Shown: positions 16,064 to 25,945, counted from the first letter of the stretch. The stretch is DNA of 64,000 bases from Microbacterium caowuchunii (GCF_008727755.1 NZ_CP044231.1:558001-622000), one strand, 5' to 3'. Notes: generated by a model from the sequence alone, not told the origin. Numbers and translations are program-made.

Positions 16064-17233
16064 ATGCGGATCCTGCACACCTCCGACTGGCACATCGGGC
16101 GTACCTTCCACGGGTACTCGACGCTCGAGGCGCTGCGCGGAGTGCTCGCGGTCCTCGTCGAGCAGGTGCGCGAGCACGAGGTCGACGCGGTGATCGTCGC
16201 CGGCGACGTCTTCGATTCCGCGACCCCGGCCGCCGAGTGCTACACGCTGCTCAGCGACACCCTGCGCGGCCTCGCCGACACCGGCGCGCGGGTCGTCGTG
16301 ACCAGCGGCAACCACGACTCCGCCGCCCGGCTCGGATTCCAGGCCGGGCTCCTGCGCGACGGCATCCACGTGATCACCGACCCGCTGTCGGTGGGCACGC
16401 CGCTGACCCTCACCGACGCCCACGGCCCCGTGCACGTGTACGGCATCCCGTATCTCGAGCCCGCCCGGGTGCGTCACCTGTGGAGCGAGGTCGAGTTGCG
16501 CACCCAGGCGCAGACGCTCGCACACGCCATGGACCTCGTGCGTGCGGACCAGGCCGTGCGCGGCGGTCGTTCCGTCGCCGTCGCGCACTGCTTCGCCGCC
16601 GGGATCGAGGCGACCCCGGGCGTGGAGCGCGAGATCCGGCAGGGCAACCTCGACGTGGTGCCGCTCTCGGTCTTCGACGGTCCCGACTACGTCGCGCTCG
16701 GCCACATCCACGGACGGCAGCGTCTCTCCGAGCGGGTGCGCTACGCGGGGGCGCCGCTGCACTACAGCTTCGGTGAGAAGGGGCGGCTGCGCGGCTCATG
16801 GCTCGTCGAGCTGGACGCCACGGGCCTCGCCGACGTCACCTGGCTCGATCTGCCCGTGCCGCGTCCGCTCCGGGTGCTGCGCGCGCCGCTGGAGGAGCTC
16901 CTGACCGACGAGCGCTTCTCCGACGCCGAGGCCGACTGGGTCTGCGCGGAGTACACCGACACGCTGCCGCAGCGCGACGTGATGCGCCGCCTGCAGGAGC
17001 GGTTCCCGCACTGCGCCACGGTCAGTCACGTCCCGGAGCGGGTCGGTGCGCCGGGAACCCTCAGCTACGTCGAGCGCGTCCGCGCGGCCCGCAGCGACCG
17101 CGAGCTGCTGGACGCCTTCCTCGTGCACGTGCGGGAGGGCGAGGGGGCGACGGAGCGGGAACGCGACCTCATCGCCGACCTCATCGCCGACGACCGCCCG
17201 ATCCAGAAGGTGCTCGCCGAGGCGCGCTCGTGA
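16064..17233 (+). CDS. sbcD: Exonuclease subunit SbcD
   Basis: Mn-dependent phosphoesterase subunit of the SbcCD double-strand-break nuclease, 389 aa. All metallophosphoesterase motifs are present: SDWHIG, AGDVFDS, SGNHDS, AHCFAAG and ALGHIHG. The start MRILHTSDWHIG at 16064 fits family length and lies 7 nt after TAGCCT without an SD, so it is probably leaderless. The stop overlaps the sbcC GTG (GTGA). With SbcC it opens hairpins and processes blocked DNA ends. Confidence 0.96.
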   Translation: MRILHTSDWHIGRTFHGYSTLEALRGVLAVLVEQVREHEVDAVIVAGDVFDSATPAAECYTLLSDTLRGLADTGARVVVTSGNHDSAARLGFQAGLLRDGIHVITDPLSVGTPLTLTDAHGPVHVYGIPYLEPARVRHLWSEVELRTQAQTLAHAMDLVRADQAVRGGRSVAVAHCFAAGIEATPGVEREIRQGNLDVVPLSVFDGPDYVALGHIHGRQRLSERVRYAGAPLHYSFGEKGRLRGSWLVELDATGLADVTWLDLPVPRPLRVLRAPLEELLTDERFSDAEADWVCAEYTDTLPQRDVMRRLQERFPHCATVSHVPERVGAPGTLSYVERVRAARSDRELLDAFLVHVREGEGATERERDLIADLIADDRPIQKVLAEARS

Positions 17234-20205
17234 GACTCCACCGCCTGGAGCTCACCGGCTTCGGCCCCTTCCGCGATACGCAGACGGTCGACTTCGACGC
17301 TTTCGAGGCCGACGGCATCTTCCTGATCTCCGGGCGGACCGGCGCCGGCAAATCCAGTGTCCTCGACGGCGTGTGCTTCGCCCTGTACGGCAACGTGCCG
17401 CGATACGACGGCCCGGACAAGCGCCTGCGCAGTGATCACTGTCGCCCGCAGGATCCGACCGAGGTACGGCTCGAGTTCACGGTGGGCGAGAAGCGATGGC
17501 GCGTGGTGCGCGCGCCGGAGTACGAGCGTCCCAAGCTGCGCGGCGACGGCATGACGGTGGAGGCCGCCCGTGCCGAGCTGTTCGAGCGGGTGGGTGACGA
17601 GTGGGTCGGACGGGCCGGCAAGCCGCGCGACGTCGCCGAGGTCCTGGACGGTGTGCTGGGCGTGAACCTGCAGCAGTTCCAGCAGGTCATCCTCCTCGCG
17701 CAGAACAAGTTCTCCCGTTTCCTGCTCGCGAAGAACGACGAGCGTCAGACTCTGCTGCGGACGCTGTTCGGGACCCGCAGGTACCAGGAGTACGCGGATG
17801 CGGTCGACGCCCGCCGCAAGGAGGCGACGCAGGTGCTCCGGGACCGGCGGGTCGGTGTCGATGCGCTGATGGCCGAGGCGGAGCGCCTGATCGGGGAGGC
17901 GGACCTGCAGGGCGATCACGCCCCGCCCCCGGAGGCGGATCTGGGTGCACGCCTGGAGGCGGCGGTGCTGGCCGTGCAGCGTGCCGAGTACCGGGTGGAG
18001 TCACTCGAGCAGGAGCGGCGGGCGGCGGAGAGCGCAGCAGAGGGGGCCGCGGCGGAGTTCACCCGGGTGAGCGCGATACGCGTGAAGCAGACCGCGCGCA
18101 TGTCGGCGGAGGCGCGTCTGGCCGAACTGGAGGCGGCGGAGCCGGAGATCGCGATCGATCGTCTGCGGGCGGAGCGGGCGTCCGAGGCGGAGGCGCTGCG
18201 TGCTCCCCTGGACGCCGCCGCCCGCGCCCGGGAGGCGCTCGACGAGGCCGCACGCGCGGAGGGCGTCGCCCGGGACGCCTGGGTGGCGTCCGGTGAGGCC
18301 GTCGATGCGGACCTCGACCGCATCGACGAGGAGATCACCGGCGACCTCGCGCGCTGGCAGGTCGCCCGCGCCGCCGAAGCCGAACTCGCCGCCGCCGAGG
18401 CGGAGCACGCGGACCTCGCACGGCGCCTCGCGGAGGAGGAGACGGCGCTCGCCGGGCTCGCGGAACGCCGGGCCGCGCTCCCGGCGGAGCGGGAGCGCAT
18501 CACCGAGGAATCCGACCGGGTGCGATCCGTCGCCGGCGGCGCGCCGGCCGCTCTCGTCGTCCGTGACACGATGCGGACCCGGCTCGAGGCCGCCCGTGCC
18601 GCCGACGCGCTCGCGCCACGTGTCACGGCCGCGGAGTCCGCGTACGCCGATGCGGTGGTGGCGGCGGGAGAGGCGGGGGCCGCGCTCACGGACCACCTGC
18701 GCCGCCGACTGGCCGATCACGCCGGGGAGCTCGCCTCCGCCCTCGTCGAGGGCGAGGCCTGCGCGGTGTGCGGTTCCCCCACGCATCCGGACCCGGCACG
18801 CCCGACCGGCGATCCGGTGACCGACGAGATGATCGCCGACGCCGAGGCGCGCCGGGAACGTGCGGTGGCTGCCGAGCGGACCTCCGCCGAGGAGGCACGC
18901 CGGCTGCGTGCGGAGCATGCCGCGCTGACGGCGCGAGCGGGGGGAGAGGCCGCCGCGGAGCTCGAGGCGCGTCTCGAGAACGCCGAGACCGTGCTCGCCG
19001 ATGCGCTCGCCGCCGAGCGCCGGAGCGCCGAGCTGCGTGAGCGGCGGGAGGCGCTGGCACAGCTCGACGATCAGCTCGCGCGCGAGCACGACGCCCTCGC
19101 CGCGGAGGCCGCACGGATCGGGGCCGCCGCCGCCGGTGTCGCCGCGACCGCGCAGCGCCTGCGGGAGACGGTCGCCGCCGCCCGGGGCGCGCATGCCAGC
19201 GTCGCCGACCGGGTGAGCGAGGCCACGGCCCGGCGGGAGCGCACACGGAGCCTCCGCGACGCGCAGCGCCTCCGGCTCGCCGCGGCGACGGCAGCCGCGA
19301 CGGCGGACGCCGCCCTCGCGGAAGCACTCGCGGCCTCGTCGTTCCGGACGGCCGAAGAGTGCCGGGCGGCACTCCTCGCACCGGGCGCAGCGAAGGAGCT
19401 GCGCGAACGCATCGCCGCGCACGAACAGGAGACGGCCGTCGAGAAGGCCCGGCTGCTCGACCTGCAGCTCGAACTCGTCGGAGCACCGGACGAACTCGTC
19501 GATCCGACCGACGCCGACACGGCACGCGCGGCTGCCGCCGCCGCGCGCTCGTCGGCGATCACGGCGGTGAGCGTCGCCCGCTCCACCGCCGAGAGGTTGC
19601 GAGACCTCGTCGAGCGCGCGGACGCCGCGTACGCCGATGTCGCGGCTCTGGACGCCGACGCCACCGCGGTCGTGCGCCTCGCCGACACGCTGCAGGGCAA
19701 GGCGCCCAACACCAAACGCATGACCCTGGAGACGTTCGTGCTGGCTGCGGAGCTCGAAGAGATCGTCGCCGCGGCGAACGTGCGGCTGGGGGAGATGTCG
19801 TCGGGCCGGTACACCCTGCAGCACACCGACTCCCTGGCCGCGCGGGGCGCGGCCTCGGGGCTCGGCATCGCGGTCATGGACGCCCACACCGGGCAGTCCC
19901 GCTCGCCCCAGTCCCTCTCCGGAGGTGAGACGTTCCTCGCCTCGCTGGCCCTCGCCCTGGGGCTCGCCGAGGTCGTCACCAGCCGCGCCGGCGGTATCCG
20001 GCTGGACACCCTGTTCGTCGACGAGGGGTTCGGCTCGCTGGACCCCGAGACGCTCGAACTCGCGATGCGTGCGCTCGACGAGTTGCGCGCCGGCGGGCGC
20101 ACCGTGGGTGTGATCAGTCACGTGGAGGCGATGAAGGAGCAGCTTCCCGCGAGACTCATCGTGGAAGCGACGCCGCAGGGGCCCAGCGTGATCCGGCGGT
20201 CCTAG
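17230..20205 (+). CDS. sbcC: Exonuclease subunit SbcC (Rad50-like SMC ATPase)
   Basis: 991-aa SMC-type ATPase partner of SbcD. N-terminal Walker A is SGRTGAGKSSVLDGVCFALYG, and the Q-loop region is LLAQNKFSRFLLAKNDERQ. Two very long Ala/Glu/Arg-rich coiled coils flank a zinc hook CAVC at about residue 510. The C-terminal lobe has the signature QSLSGGETFLASLALALGL and Walker B DTLFVDEGFGSLDPETL. GTG at 17230 overlaps the sbcD stop. Its stop codon TAG is also the first half of the TAGGGT -10 hexamer of the next gene. Confidence 0.96.
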   Translation: MRLHRLELTGFGPFRDTQTVDFDAFEADGIFLISGRTGAGKSSVLDGVCFALYGNVPRYDGPDKRLRSDHCRPQDPTEVRLEFTVGEKRWRVVRAPEYERPKLRGDGMTVEAARAELFERVGDEWVGRAGKPRDVAEVLDGVLGVNLQQFQQVILLAQNKFSRFLLAKNDERQTLLRTLFGTRRYQEYADAVDARRKEATQVLRDRRVGVDALMAEAERLIGEADLQGDHAPPPEADLGARLEAAVLAVQRAEYRVESLEQERRAAESAAEGAAAEFTRVSAIRVKQTARMSAEARLAELEAAEPEIAIDRLRAERASEAEALRAPLDAAARAREALDEAARAEGVARDAWVASGEAVDADLDRIDEEITGDLARWQVARAAEAELAAAEAEHADLARRLAEEETALAGLAERRAALPAERERITEESDRVRSVAGGAPAALVVRDTMRTRLEAARAADALAPRVTAAESAYADAVVAAGEAGAALTDHLRRRLADHAGELASALVEGEACAVCGSPTHPDPARPTGDPVTDEMIADAEARRERAVAAERTSAEEARRLRAEHAALTARAGGEAAAELEARLENAETVLADALAAERRSAELRERREALAQLDDQLAREHDALAAEAARIGAAAAGVAATAQRLRETVAAARGAHASVADRVSEATARRERTRSLRDAQRLRLAAATAAATADAALAEALAASSFRTAEECRAALLAPGAAKELRERIAAHEQETAVEKARLLDLQLELVGAPDELVDPTDADTARAAAAAARSSAITAVSVARSTAERLRDLVERADAAYADVAALDADATAVVRLADTLQGKAPNTKRMTLETFVLAAELEEIVAAANVRLGEMSSGRYTLQHTDSLAARGAASGLGIAVMDAHTGQSRSPQSLSGGETFLASLALALGLAEVVTSRAGGIRLDTLFVDEGFGSLDPETLELAMRALDELRAGGRTVGVISHVEAMKEQLPARLIVEATPQGPSVIRRS

Positions 20206-20214
20206 GGTGGGGGG

Positions 20215-20400
20215 ATGACGAAGAACTCTGTGTGGACGATCCTGGCCGTCATCGGAGCGATCGTGATCGCCTGGTTCCTGGTGAACGTGCTGTTCTCGCT
20301 GGTCGCCTTCGTCGTCAAGCTCATCCTGGTGGCCATCGTCGCCGTCATCGTGTACGTCGTGATGCGGGTGTTCGTCGGCGGAAGGGACGATCGCCGATGA
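20215..20400 (+). CDS. Small two-helix membrane protein upstream of DHA2 exporter
   Basis: A 61-aa, almost wholly hydrophobic protein with two helices (WTILAVIGAIVIAWFLVNVL and the following KLILVAIVAVIVYVVMRVF) and a basic-acidic tail GGRDDRR. ATG 20215 follows TAGGGT by 6 nt and is flanked by a G-run. The stop overlaps the MFS start (ATGA), so it is co-translated with the exporter and may assist it. No family recognised. Confidence 0.75.
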   Translation: MTKNSVWTILAVIGAIVIAWFLVNVLFSLVAFVVKLILVAIVAVIVYVVMRVFVGGRDDRR

Positions 20401-21911
20401 CGGACGGGGGCACCGCTCCCGATCGGGTGACCGGGGCACACCCGGTCACGTCCGACATCGCGCTGACGCCCGCCCGCCGGTGGCGCGCCTTCTGGGTGTG
20501 CGTCACGGTCGCCGCGATCACGATCCTCGACCTCAGCAAGGTCAACGTCGCGCTGCCCTCGATCGAGGCGGCCTTCGGGGCGGGCGCGACGGAGCTCCAG
20601 CTCATCGTGTCCGGCTACGTGCTGACCTTCGGGCTCTTCCTCGTCCCGATGGGCCGCATCGGCGATCAGCGGTCCCGGCGGGCGCTCTTCATCATCGGCC
20701 TCACCGTCTTCACGCTGGCCAGCGCCGCCTGCGCCGTCGCCCCCAATGCGACCGTCCTCCTGGTCGCCCGGCTCGTGCAGGGCATGGCTGCGGGCACGCA
20801 GATGCCGCAGGTGCTGGGGCTGATCCAGCAACTGTTCCAGGGCAAGGAGCGCGGCCGAGCCTTCGGGCTCTTCGGCGCGACCATCGGGGTGGCCACCGCG
20901 TTCGGCCCGACTCTCGGGGGACTGCTCATCGCCCTGGGCGGACCTGCGGACGGGTGGCGCTGGATCTTCTGGATGAACCTGCCCCTCGGGGTGATCGCGA
21001 TCGCGCTCGCCGCCTGGATGCTGCCGAACACGCGGACGCGCTCGCGTCGCCCGCTGGCCCTGGATCCGGTCGGTGTCGTCCTCTTCGGAGTCGCGGTCGT
21101 GGCGCTCATGTTGCCGTTCCTGTTCACGACCGGAGCACGCGACGACGATCCTCGGCGGTGGTGGCTCCTCGTGCTGTTCGTGCTCGTGGCAGCCGGTTTC
21201 GTCGCCTGGGAGCGCCGCTACGCGAGCCTCGGCAAGGACCCGCTGATCCCGCTGCAACTGTTCCGGGTCGAGTCCTATCGCAACGGCACTCTGCTGCAGG
21301 CGATGTACTTCGCCGCGGCTCCGCCCATGTTCCTGCTCACCACGCTCTACCTGCAGGGCGGACTCCACATCGAGCCGGTGTTCGCCGGGATGGTGACGAT
21401 CGGCTTCGCCCTCGCCAGCGCGCTCTCGAGCTGGTTCGGCGGCATCCTCGTCAACCGATTCGGGCGGGCGATCGTCGTCTGGGGGCTGGGACTCGTCCTC
21501 GTCGGGGTCACCGGGCTCGTGGCGACCGCGATCTACGTCCCGGACGAGGCGACGCCCTACGTCATGGCGGCCGTGATGGTCGTCGCGGGAGTCGGCGGAG
21601 GGCTGGTCATCTCGCCGAACCAGACCCTGACCCTCGCCGACATCCCGGTCCGCCAGGGCGGCCTCGCCGGCTCGGTCGGACAGCTGGCGCAGCGCATCGG
21701 AACCGCCGTCGGCATCGCGATCGCCCTGGCGCTCTTCTACGCCACGATCTACCGGGAACAGGGCGAGGTCCCCGACGCGGTCGTCTATCACGACGCCTAC
21801 GGGTTCGGGATGCTCATCGCCGGCATCGCCCTCGCCCTCGCGTTCGTGGTGGCGCTCATCGACCTGTCGGCGCGCCGACGGTCGGACAAGCTGGCCCACG
21901 CCGCATCCTGA
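20397..21911 (+). CDS. MFS transporter, DHA2 (EmrB/QacA) family
   Basis: Proton-driven multidrug exporter of 504 aa, the length of 14-helix DHA2 proteins. Motif A is GRIGDQRSRRALFIIG, and the antiporter motif C region is GLFGATIGVATAFGPTLGG. The early DLSKVNVALPSIEAAFG with the membrane Asp is diagnostic of DHA2. The start at 20397 is fixed by an ATGA overlap with the small membrane gene. No TetR or MarR regulator is adjacent. The substrate is unknown, likely hydrophobic drugs or cations. Confidence 0.92.
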   Translation: MTDGGTAPDRVTGAHPVTSDIALTPARRWRAFWVCVTVAAITILDLSKVNVALPSIEAAFGAGATELQLIVSGYVLTFGLFLVPMGRIGDQRSRRALFIIGLTVFTLASAACAVAPNATVLLVARLVQGMAAGTQMPQVLGLIQQLFQGKERGRAFGLFGATIGVATAFGPTLGGLLIALGGPADGWRWIFWMNLPLGVIAIALAAWMLPNTRTRSRRPLALDPVGVVLFGVAVVALMLPFLFTTGARDDDPRRWWLLVLFVLVAAGFVAWERRYASLGKDPLIPLQLFRVESYRNGTLLQAMYFAAAPPMFLLTTLYLQGGLHIEPVFAGMVTIGFALASALSSWFGGILVNRFGRAIVVWGLGLVLVGVTGLVATAIYVPDEATPYVMAAVMVVAGVGGGLVISPNQTLTLADIPVRQGGLAGSVGQLAQRIGTAVGIAIALALFYATIYREQGEVPDAVVYHDAYGFGMLIAGIALALAFVVALIDLSARRRSDKLAHAAS

Positions 21912-21932
21912 CCCGGGTGTGACCGCTGCGGC

Positions 21933-22094
21933 TCAGCCGCCGTTGGAGACGATCCCGATGATGCCCGAGGCGAGCATGTAGACCCCTACGGCGCCCACGA
22001 CCAGCCAGACCCCGACGCGCGCGGGCGACGGCTTCTTGGGGCCGTCGCCGGGGCCGCCGGTCGGATCACCGGGTCCACCACCGAGGAAACTCAC
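21933..22094 (-). CDS. Small single-helix membrane protein
   Basis: A 53-aa protein with a Gly/Pro-rich cytoplasmic head (GGGPGDPTGGPGDGPKKPSP) and one helix, VGVWLVVGAVGVYMLASGI, then GIVSNGG. GTG 22094 is chosen because TACGCT ends 7 nt upstream; the longer ATG frame would start inside that promoter. Proteins of this layout are common in actinobacteria but unassigned. Confidence 0.65.
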   Translation of the reverse strand: MSFLGGGPGDPTGGPGDGPKKPSPARVGVWLVVGAVGVYMLASGIIGIVSNGG

Positions 22095-22159
22095 GTGTCC
22101 GAGCGTAGCGGAGCCGCGCCGCACCCCCGCGCGCCGGGTGCAGAGCCGTCAGGCGGCGA

Positions 22160-23110
22160 TCAGGACGAGGGCGACCACGCCGAGACGCGGTCCAGCTCGG
22201 CGAGCTGTTCGCCGGTGAGCTCGATGCGGGCGCTCGCGAGCAGGTCCTCCACCTGCTCGACCTTCGACGCACTGGCGATGGGTGCGGCCACCGTCGGCTG
22301 TGCGCGCAGCCATGCCAGCGCCGTGGCGGCGATGGATGCATCGTGCGCTGCGCCGATCCGTTCGAGCGCGTCGATGATCCGCAGGCCCTCCGTCGTCGCG
22401 TACTTCGCGGCTCCCCGTGCGCGGGGGGAGGACTGCTCGTCGGCGACCGTGGAACGGTACTTCCCGGTCAGGAACCCCATCGCGAGGCCGTAATAGGGCA
22501 CGAGGGACAGGCCGAACTCCTCGGCCAGGGGGATGATCGTCTCCTCCACCACGTTGCGGTGGACGAGGTTGTAGTGCGGCTGGATGGCGACGGGGAGGTC
22601 GGCGCCACCCGCTTGGGCGAGCTCGACCCACGATCGGATGCGGTCCGCGGTGAAGTTGGAGAGCGCGACGTAGCGGACGAGCCCGTCACGGACGAGGTCG
22701 TCGAAACCGGCGACGATCTCCTCCATGGGCACGTCGGGGTCGTCGTAGTGTGCGTAGTACAGATCGATCGTGTCCACGCCCAGCCGCGTGAGCGAGGCCT
22801 CCGCCGCTGCGCGCACGTTCCGCGGGGAGAGACCGGGGAACTCCGGGTGCCGGCTCACCTTCGTGGCGACGACGACGTTGCGCGGCCGGCGCGCGGCGAG
22901 CCATTCCCCGATGATGGTCTCGCTCTCGCCGCCCCGGTGACCGGGGACCCAGGCGCTGTAGGAATCGGCGGTGTCGATGAAGTCGCCCCCTCCGCCGTGG
23001 AACGCGTCTAGGATGCGGAAGGACTCTTCCCGGTCGGCCGTCCAGCCGAACACGTTGCCGCCCAGGGAGAGCGGGAAGACGTCGAGGTCGCTGCGTCCGA
23101 TGCGGGTCAT
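22160..23110 (-). CDS. Aldo/keto reductase, YajO/Tas-like
   Basis: Cytoplasmic NADPH-dependent reductase of 316 aa. Motifs include FIDTADSYSAWVPGHRGGESE (catalytic Asp and Tyr), VVATKVSRHP (Lys) and DLYYAHYDDPDVPMEE, where the canonical catalytic His is kept in YAHYDD. The coenzyme site is PIASASKVEQVEDLL. ATG 23110 has AAGGAC upstream; a longer frame beginning MRKGLPG is unlikely. The substrate is unknown. It stands alone between convergent and divergent neighbours. Confidence 0.9.
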   Translation of the reverse strand: MTRIGRSDLDVFPLSLGGNVFGWTADREESFRILDAFHGGGGDFIDTADSYSAWVPGHRGGESETIIGEWLAARRPRNVVVATKVSRHPEFPGLSPRNVRAAAEASLTRLGVDTIDLYYAHYDDPDVPMEEIVAGFDDLVRDGLVRYVALSNFTADRIRSWVELAQAGGADLPVAIQPHYNLVHRNVVEETIIPLAEEFGLSLVPYYGLAMGFLTGKYRSTVADEQSSPRARGAAKYATTEGLRIIDALERIGAAHDASIAATALAWLRAQPTVAAPIASASKVEQVEDLLASARIELTGEQLAELDRVSAWSPSS

Positions 23111-23271
23111 GATGTCCTTCTGCGTGGAGGGGGCTCTGCGGTCCCAGTCAAGCAGGCAGTGGGCCCGTCCGGGGAGCCCCTTCCGCACGGTGGCGGGATG
23201 GCCCGCGGAGGGTGCCGGCCGTAGGCTGGTGACACGCGGTCTCCCCCCACCGCAGAGCCCCGGAGGTCCCG

Positions 23272-23886
23272 ATGGAACCCGTCGTCCTGAAAGCCCCCGC
23301 CGGCATCGATGCGCGTCTCGGGTGGGATCCCGCGGTGACCCCGCACGATCGAAAGCGCATCCTGGCGCGCGGCATCATCGGCGCCCGCCTGGGCATCGAT
23401 CCGGCCTCCGTGCGCCTGGAGCGCGAGCCTCCCACGACCTTCGGCCACCACACCCGTCTGATCGCCTCGGTGGACGGGAAGGAACTGCCCCTCGTCGTGA
23501 CCGTGGCCGAGTTCCGCGCCGCCACCGTCGTCGCCGTCAGTGACCACGGCATCCGGGTGGGGATCGACCTACGGGACATGCATCCGGACGCCGATCTGCG
23601 CGCCGCCATCCGGTCCCACAGTCGCCTCTGGGAGGGGTCGACCGACCTGGACTACCTCAACCACTGGACGAGGGTCCAGGCGGTGCTGGCGGCTGACGGG
23701 CGGGGGATGCGGGTGCGCCCGGAGCTCGTGGTGCTGGACCAGGGCGGGACACGCGGCTGGACCCCCGACCGGCCGACCCGTTACCACATCGTCGATCTCT
23801 CCCGGAACGCTTACGTCATCACCCTGGCCTACGCCGCCGGGAACGCCGAGGATTCCCGGCCGGACGGAGCGCTCAAGCGGAGGTGA
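23272..23886 (+). CDS. 4'-phosphopantetheinyl-transferase-like protein, active site degenerate
   Basis: A 204-aa protein with the outline of a Sfp-type PPTase: TVVAVSDHGIRVGIDLRD resembles the GVDIE metal site, and LNHWTRVQAVLAADGRGMRV sits where WTRKEAxLKAxGxGL is found. The metal Asp is kept (GID), but the following Glu is replaced by Arg and both catalytic-motif charges (KE and the later K) are lost (VQ, A). GTG/ATG choice: ATG 23272 has GGAGG 6 nt upstream. The 3' end overlaps nadE by 14 bp in convergent orientation. It may be a structural relative with a new job rather than an active carrier-protein modifier. Confidence 0.55.
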   Translation: MEPVVLKAPAGIDARLGWDPAVTPHDRKRILARGIIGARLGIDPASVRLEREPPTTFGHHTRLIASVDGKELPLVVTVAEFRAATVVAVSDHGIRVGIDLRDMHPDADLRAAIRSHSRLWEGSTDLDYLNHWTRVQAVLAADGRGMRVRPELVVLDQGGTRGWTPDRPTRYHIVDLSRNAYVITLAYAAGNAEDSRPDGALKRR

Positions 23887-25945
23887 CCGTCTCGGGCAGG
23901 GCGGCGTCGAGTTCGGCGAGCCAGGCCCGGGCGTTGCCGTCGCTCGGCGCCCGCCAGTCGCCGCGTGGCGACAGCGACCCCGCCGGGGTGACCTTCGGTC
24001 CGTTGGGCAGAGCGCTGCGCTTGAATTGCGCGAACCCGAAGTAACGACGCAGGAACACCCGCAGCCAGCGCGCGATGGTCTCCAGATCGTAGGTGTAGCG
24101 CTCGTCCTCCGGGAATCCCGCGGGCCAGGCGCCGACATCCGGATCCCGCCACGCCTGGGCTGCGAGGAAGGCGATCTTCGAGGGCCGCATCCCGAATCGC
24201 AGGACGTGGAACAGCGTGAAGTCGTGCAGCGCGTAGGGGCCGATGGTGTCCTGGGTGGACTGCACTTTGCCGTCCTCGCCCGCGGGGACGAGCTCCGGGC
24301 TGATCTCGGTGTCCAGGACGGACTGGAGGACGTCGATCGTGCGTTCGTCCACCCCCTCCCGTGCGGAGATCACCCAGCGGATGAGGTGCTGGATGAGGGT
24401 CTTCGGCACGCCCGTGTTCACGGAGTAGTGGCTCATGTGGTCGCCGACGCCGTACGTCGCCCATCCCAGCGCCAGCTCGGACAGGTCCGAGGTGCCGATC
24501 ACGATGCCGTTCCGGTGGTTGGCGAGCCGGAAGAGGAAGTCCGTGCGGACCCCCGCCTGCACGTTCTCGAAGGTGACGTCGTAGACCTTCTCGCCGTTCG
24601 CGGCCGGGTGGCCGATGCCGGAGAGGATCTCCGTCGCCGCGGGGCGGATGTCGATCGTCTCGATCGTCGCTCCGATCGCCTGCGCCAACTCCACCGCATT
24701 GTTGCGGGTGTGGTCGCTCGTCGCGAACCCGGGCATCGTGTAGGCGAGGATGTCGCTGCGCGGACAGCCGAGCCGGTCCATGGCACGCGCGACGACGAGG
24801 AGGGCGTGGGTCGAGTCGAGGCCACCGGAGACCCCGATGACGGGCCGCGGCTGCCCGATGGCGGTCAGCCGCTGCTCGAGCCCGGAGACCTGGATGTTGA
24901 ACGCCTCGTAGCAGTCCTGGGCCAGGCGCGCCGGGTCGTCCGGAACGAAGGGGAAGCGGTCGAGCTCCCGGCGCAGGCCGATGTCGCGGGCGGGCGGGTC
25001 CACCCGGAAGTGCACCGTGCGGAAGGCGTTGACCCGATCCGCGTGCGTGCGGCGATTGTCGTCGAACGTGCCCTGACGCAACCGGTCCTGACGCAGCCGG
25101 TCGAGGTCCACGTCCGCAACGGAGCGGCGTGGCCCGTCCGGGAACCGCTCGGTCGTGGCGAGGAGCCGGCCCCCCTCGTAGATCATCGTCTGGCCGTCCC
25201 AGGACACGTCGTTCGTCGACTCGCCCGTGCCGCCCGCGGCGTAGGCATAGGCCGCGAGACAACGGAGGGACTGGGATGCAGCGAGCAGTCCGCGGTCGTC
25301 GGCGCGGGCGATCGTGATCGGGCTGCCGCTGAGGTTGAGCAGCACCGTCGCGCCCGCGAGCGCGGCCTCCGCCGAGGGCGGGATCGGCACCCAGAAGTCC
25401 TCGCACACCTCGGCGTGCACGACGAGCCCGTCGACGTCGAGCGCCTCGAACAGCAGGTCCGGGCCGAACGGTGCGTACAGGGACCCGACCCGGATGTCCT
25501 GGCCGGCCTGGTCGTCGCCCGGTGCGTACCAGCGGCGTTCGTAGAACTCCCGGTACGTGGGTATCGCCGACTTCGGGGCGACGCCGAGGAGCTCACCCCG
25601 ATGGATGACGACGGCGCAGTTGTACAGCCGGCTGCGGTGACGCAGGGGAGCGCCGACCACGAGCATCGGAAGGAGGTCCACGGATGCCTCGACGAGGTGC
25701 TCCACGGCGCGTTCCACCGCGTCCAGCACCGGGTCCTGCAGGACGAGGTCCTCGATCGAGTACCCGCTCAGGCCGAGTTCCGGGAACAGGGCGACGGCGA
25801 CCCCGTCCTCGTGGCACCGGCGCGCTTCGGCGAGGACCGACTCCGCGTTGGTGGCGGGGTCGGCGATGCTGACCGGCACCGTGCAGGCGGCGATCCGGGC
25901 GAATCCATGGCGATAGGAGCTCTCGAAGGGCAGACCGGTGCTCAT
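23873..25945 (-). CDS. nadE: Glutamine-dependent NAD+ synthetase
   Basis: A 690-aa two-domain enzyme making NAD from deamido-NAD, ATP and glutamine. The N-terminal nitrilase-type glutaminase has the E-K-C triad in LFPELGLSGYSIED, PKSAIPTYREFYERRWY and VHAEVCEDFWVP. The C-terminal synthetase has the PP-loop GVSGGLDSTHALLVVA, then GTSDLSELALGWATYG and VNTGVPKTLI. Length and motif order match mycobacterial NadE. ATG 25945 lies 6 nt after CAGACT, a -10 variant. Cytoplasmic and essential in most actinobacteria. Confidence 0.96.
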   Translation of the reverse strand: MSTGLPFESSYRHGFARIAACTVPVSIADPATNAESVLAEARRCHEDGVAVALFPELGLSGYSIEDLVLQDPVLDAVERAVEHLVEASVDLLPMLVVGAPLRHRSRLYNCAVVIHRGELLGVAPKSAIPTYREFYERRWYAPGDDQAGQDIRVGSLYAPFGPDLLFEALDVDGLVVHAEVCEDFWVPIPPSAEAALAGATVLLNLSGSPITIARADDRGLLAASQSLRCLAAYAYAAGGTGESTNDVSWDGQTMIYEGGRLLATTERFPDGPRRSVADVDLDRLRQDRLRQGTFDDNRRTHADRVNAFRTVHFRVDPPARDIGLRRELDRFPFVPDDPARLAQDCYEAFNIQVSGLEQRLTAIGQPRPVIGVSGGLDSTHALLVVARAMDRLGCPRSDILAYTMPGFATSDHTRNNAVELAQAIGATIETIDIRPAATEILSGIGHPAANGEKVYDVTFENVQAGVRTDFLFRLANHRNGIVIGTSDLSELALGWATYGVGDHMSHYSVNTGVPKTLIQHLIRWVISAREGVDERTIDVLQSVLDTEISPELVPAGEDGKVQSTQDTIGPYALHDFTLFHVLRFGMRPSKIAFLAAQAWRDPDVGAWPAGFPEDERYTYDLETIARWLRVFLRRYFGFAQFKRSALPNGPKVTPAGSLSPRGDWRAPSDGNARAWLAELDAALPETVTSA

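Noticed and set aside
17930-19700. Long antisense open frames across sbcC
   Set aside because: They mirror the Ala/Glu/Arg coiled-coil coding in a GC-rich gene; translations are Arg/Ser/Ala low complexity without start signals.
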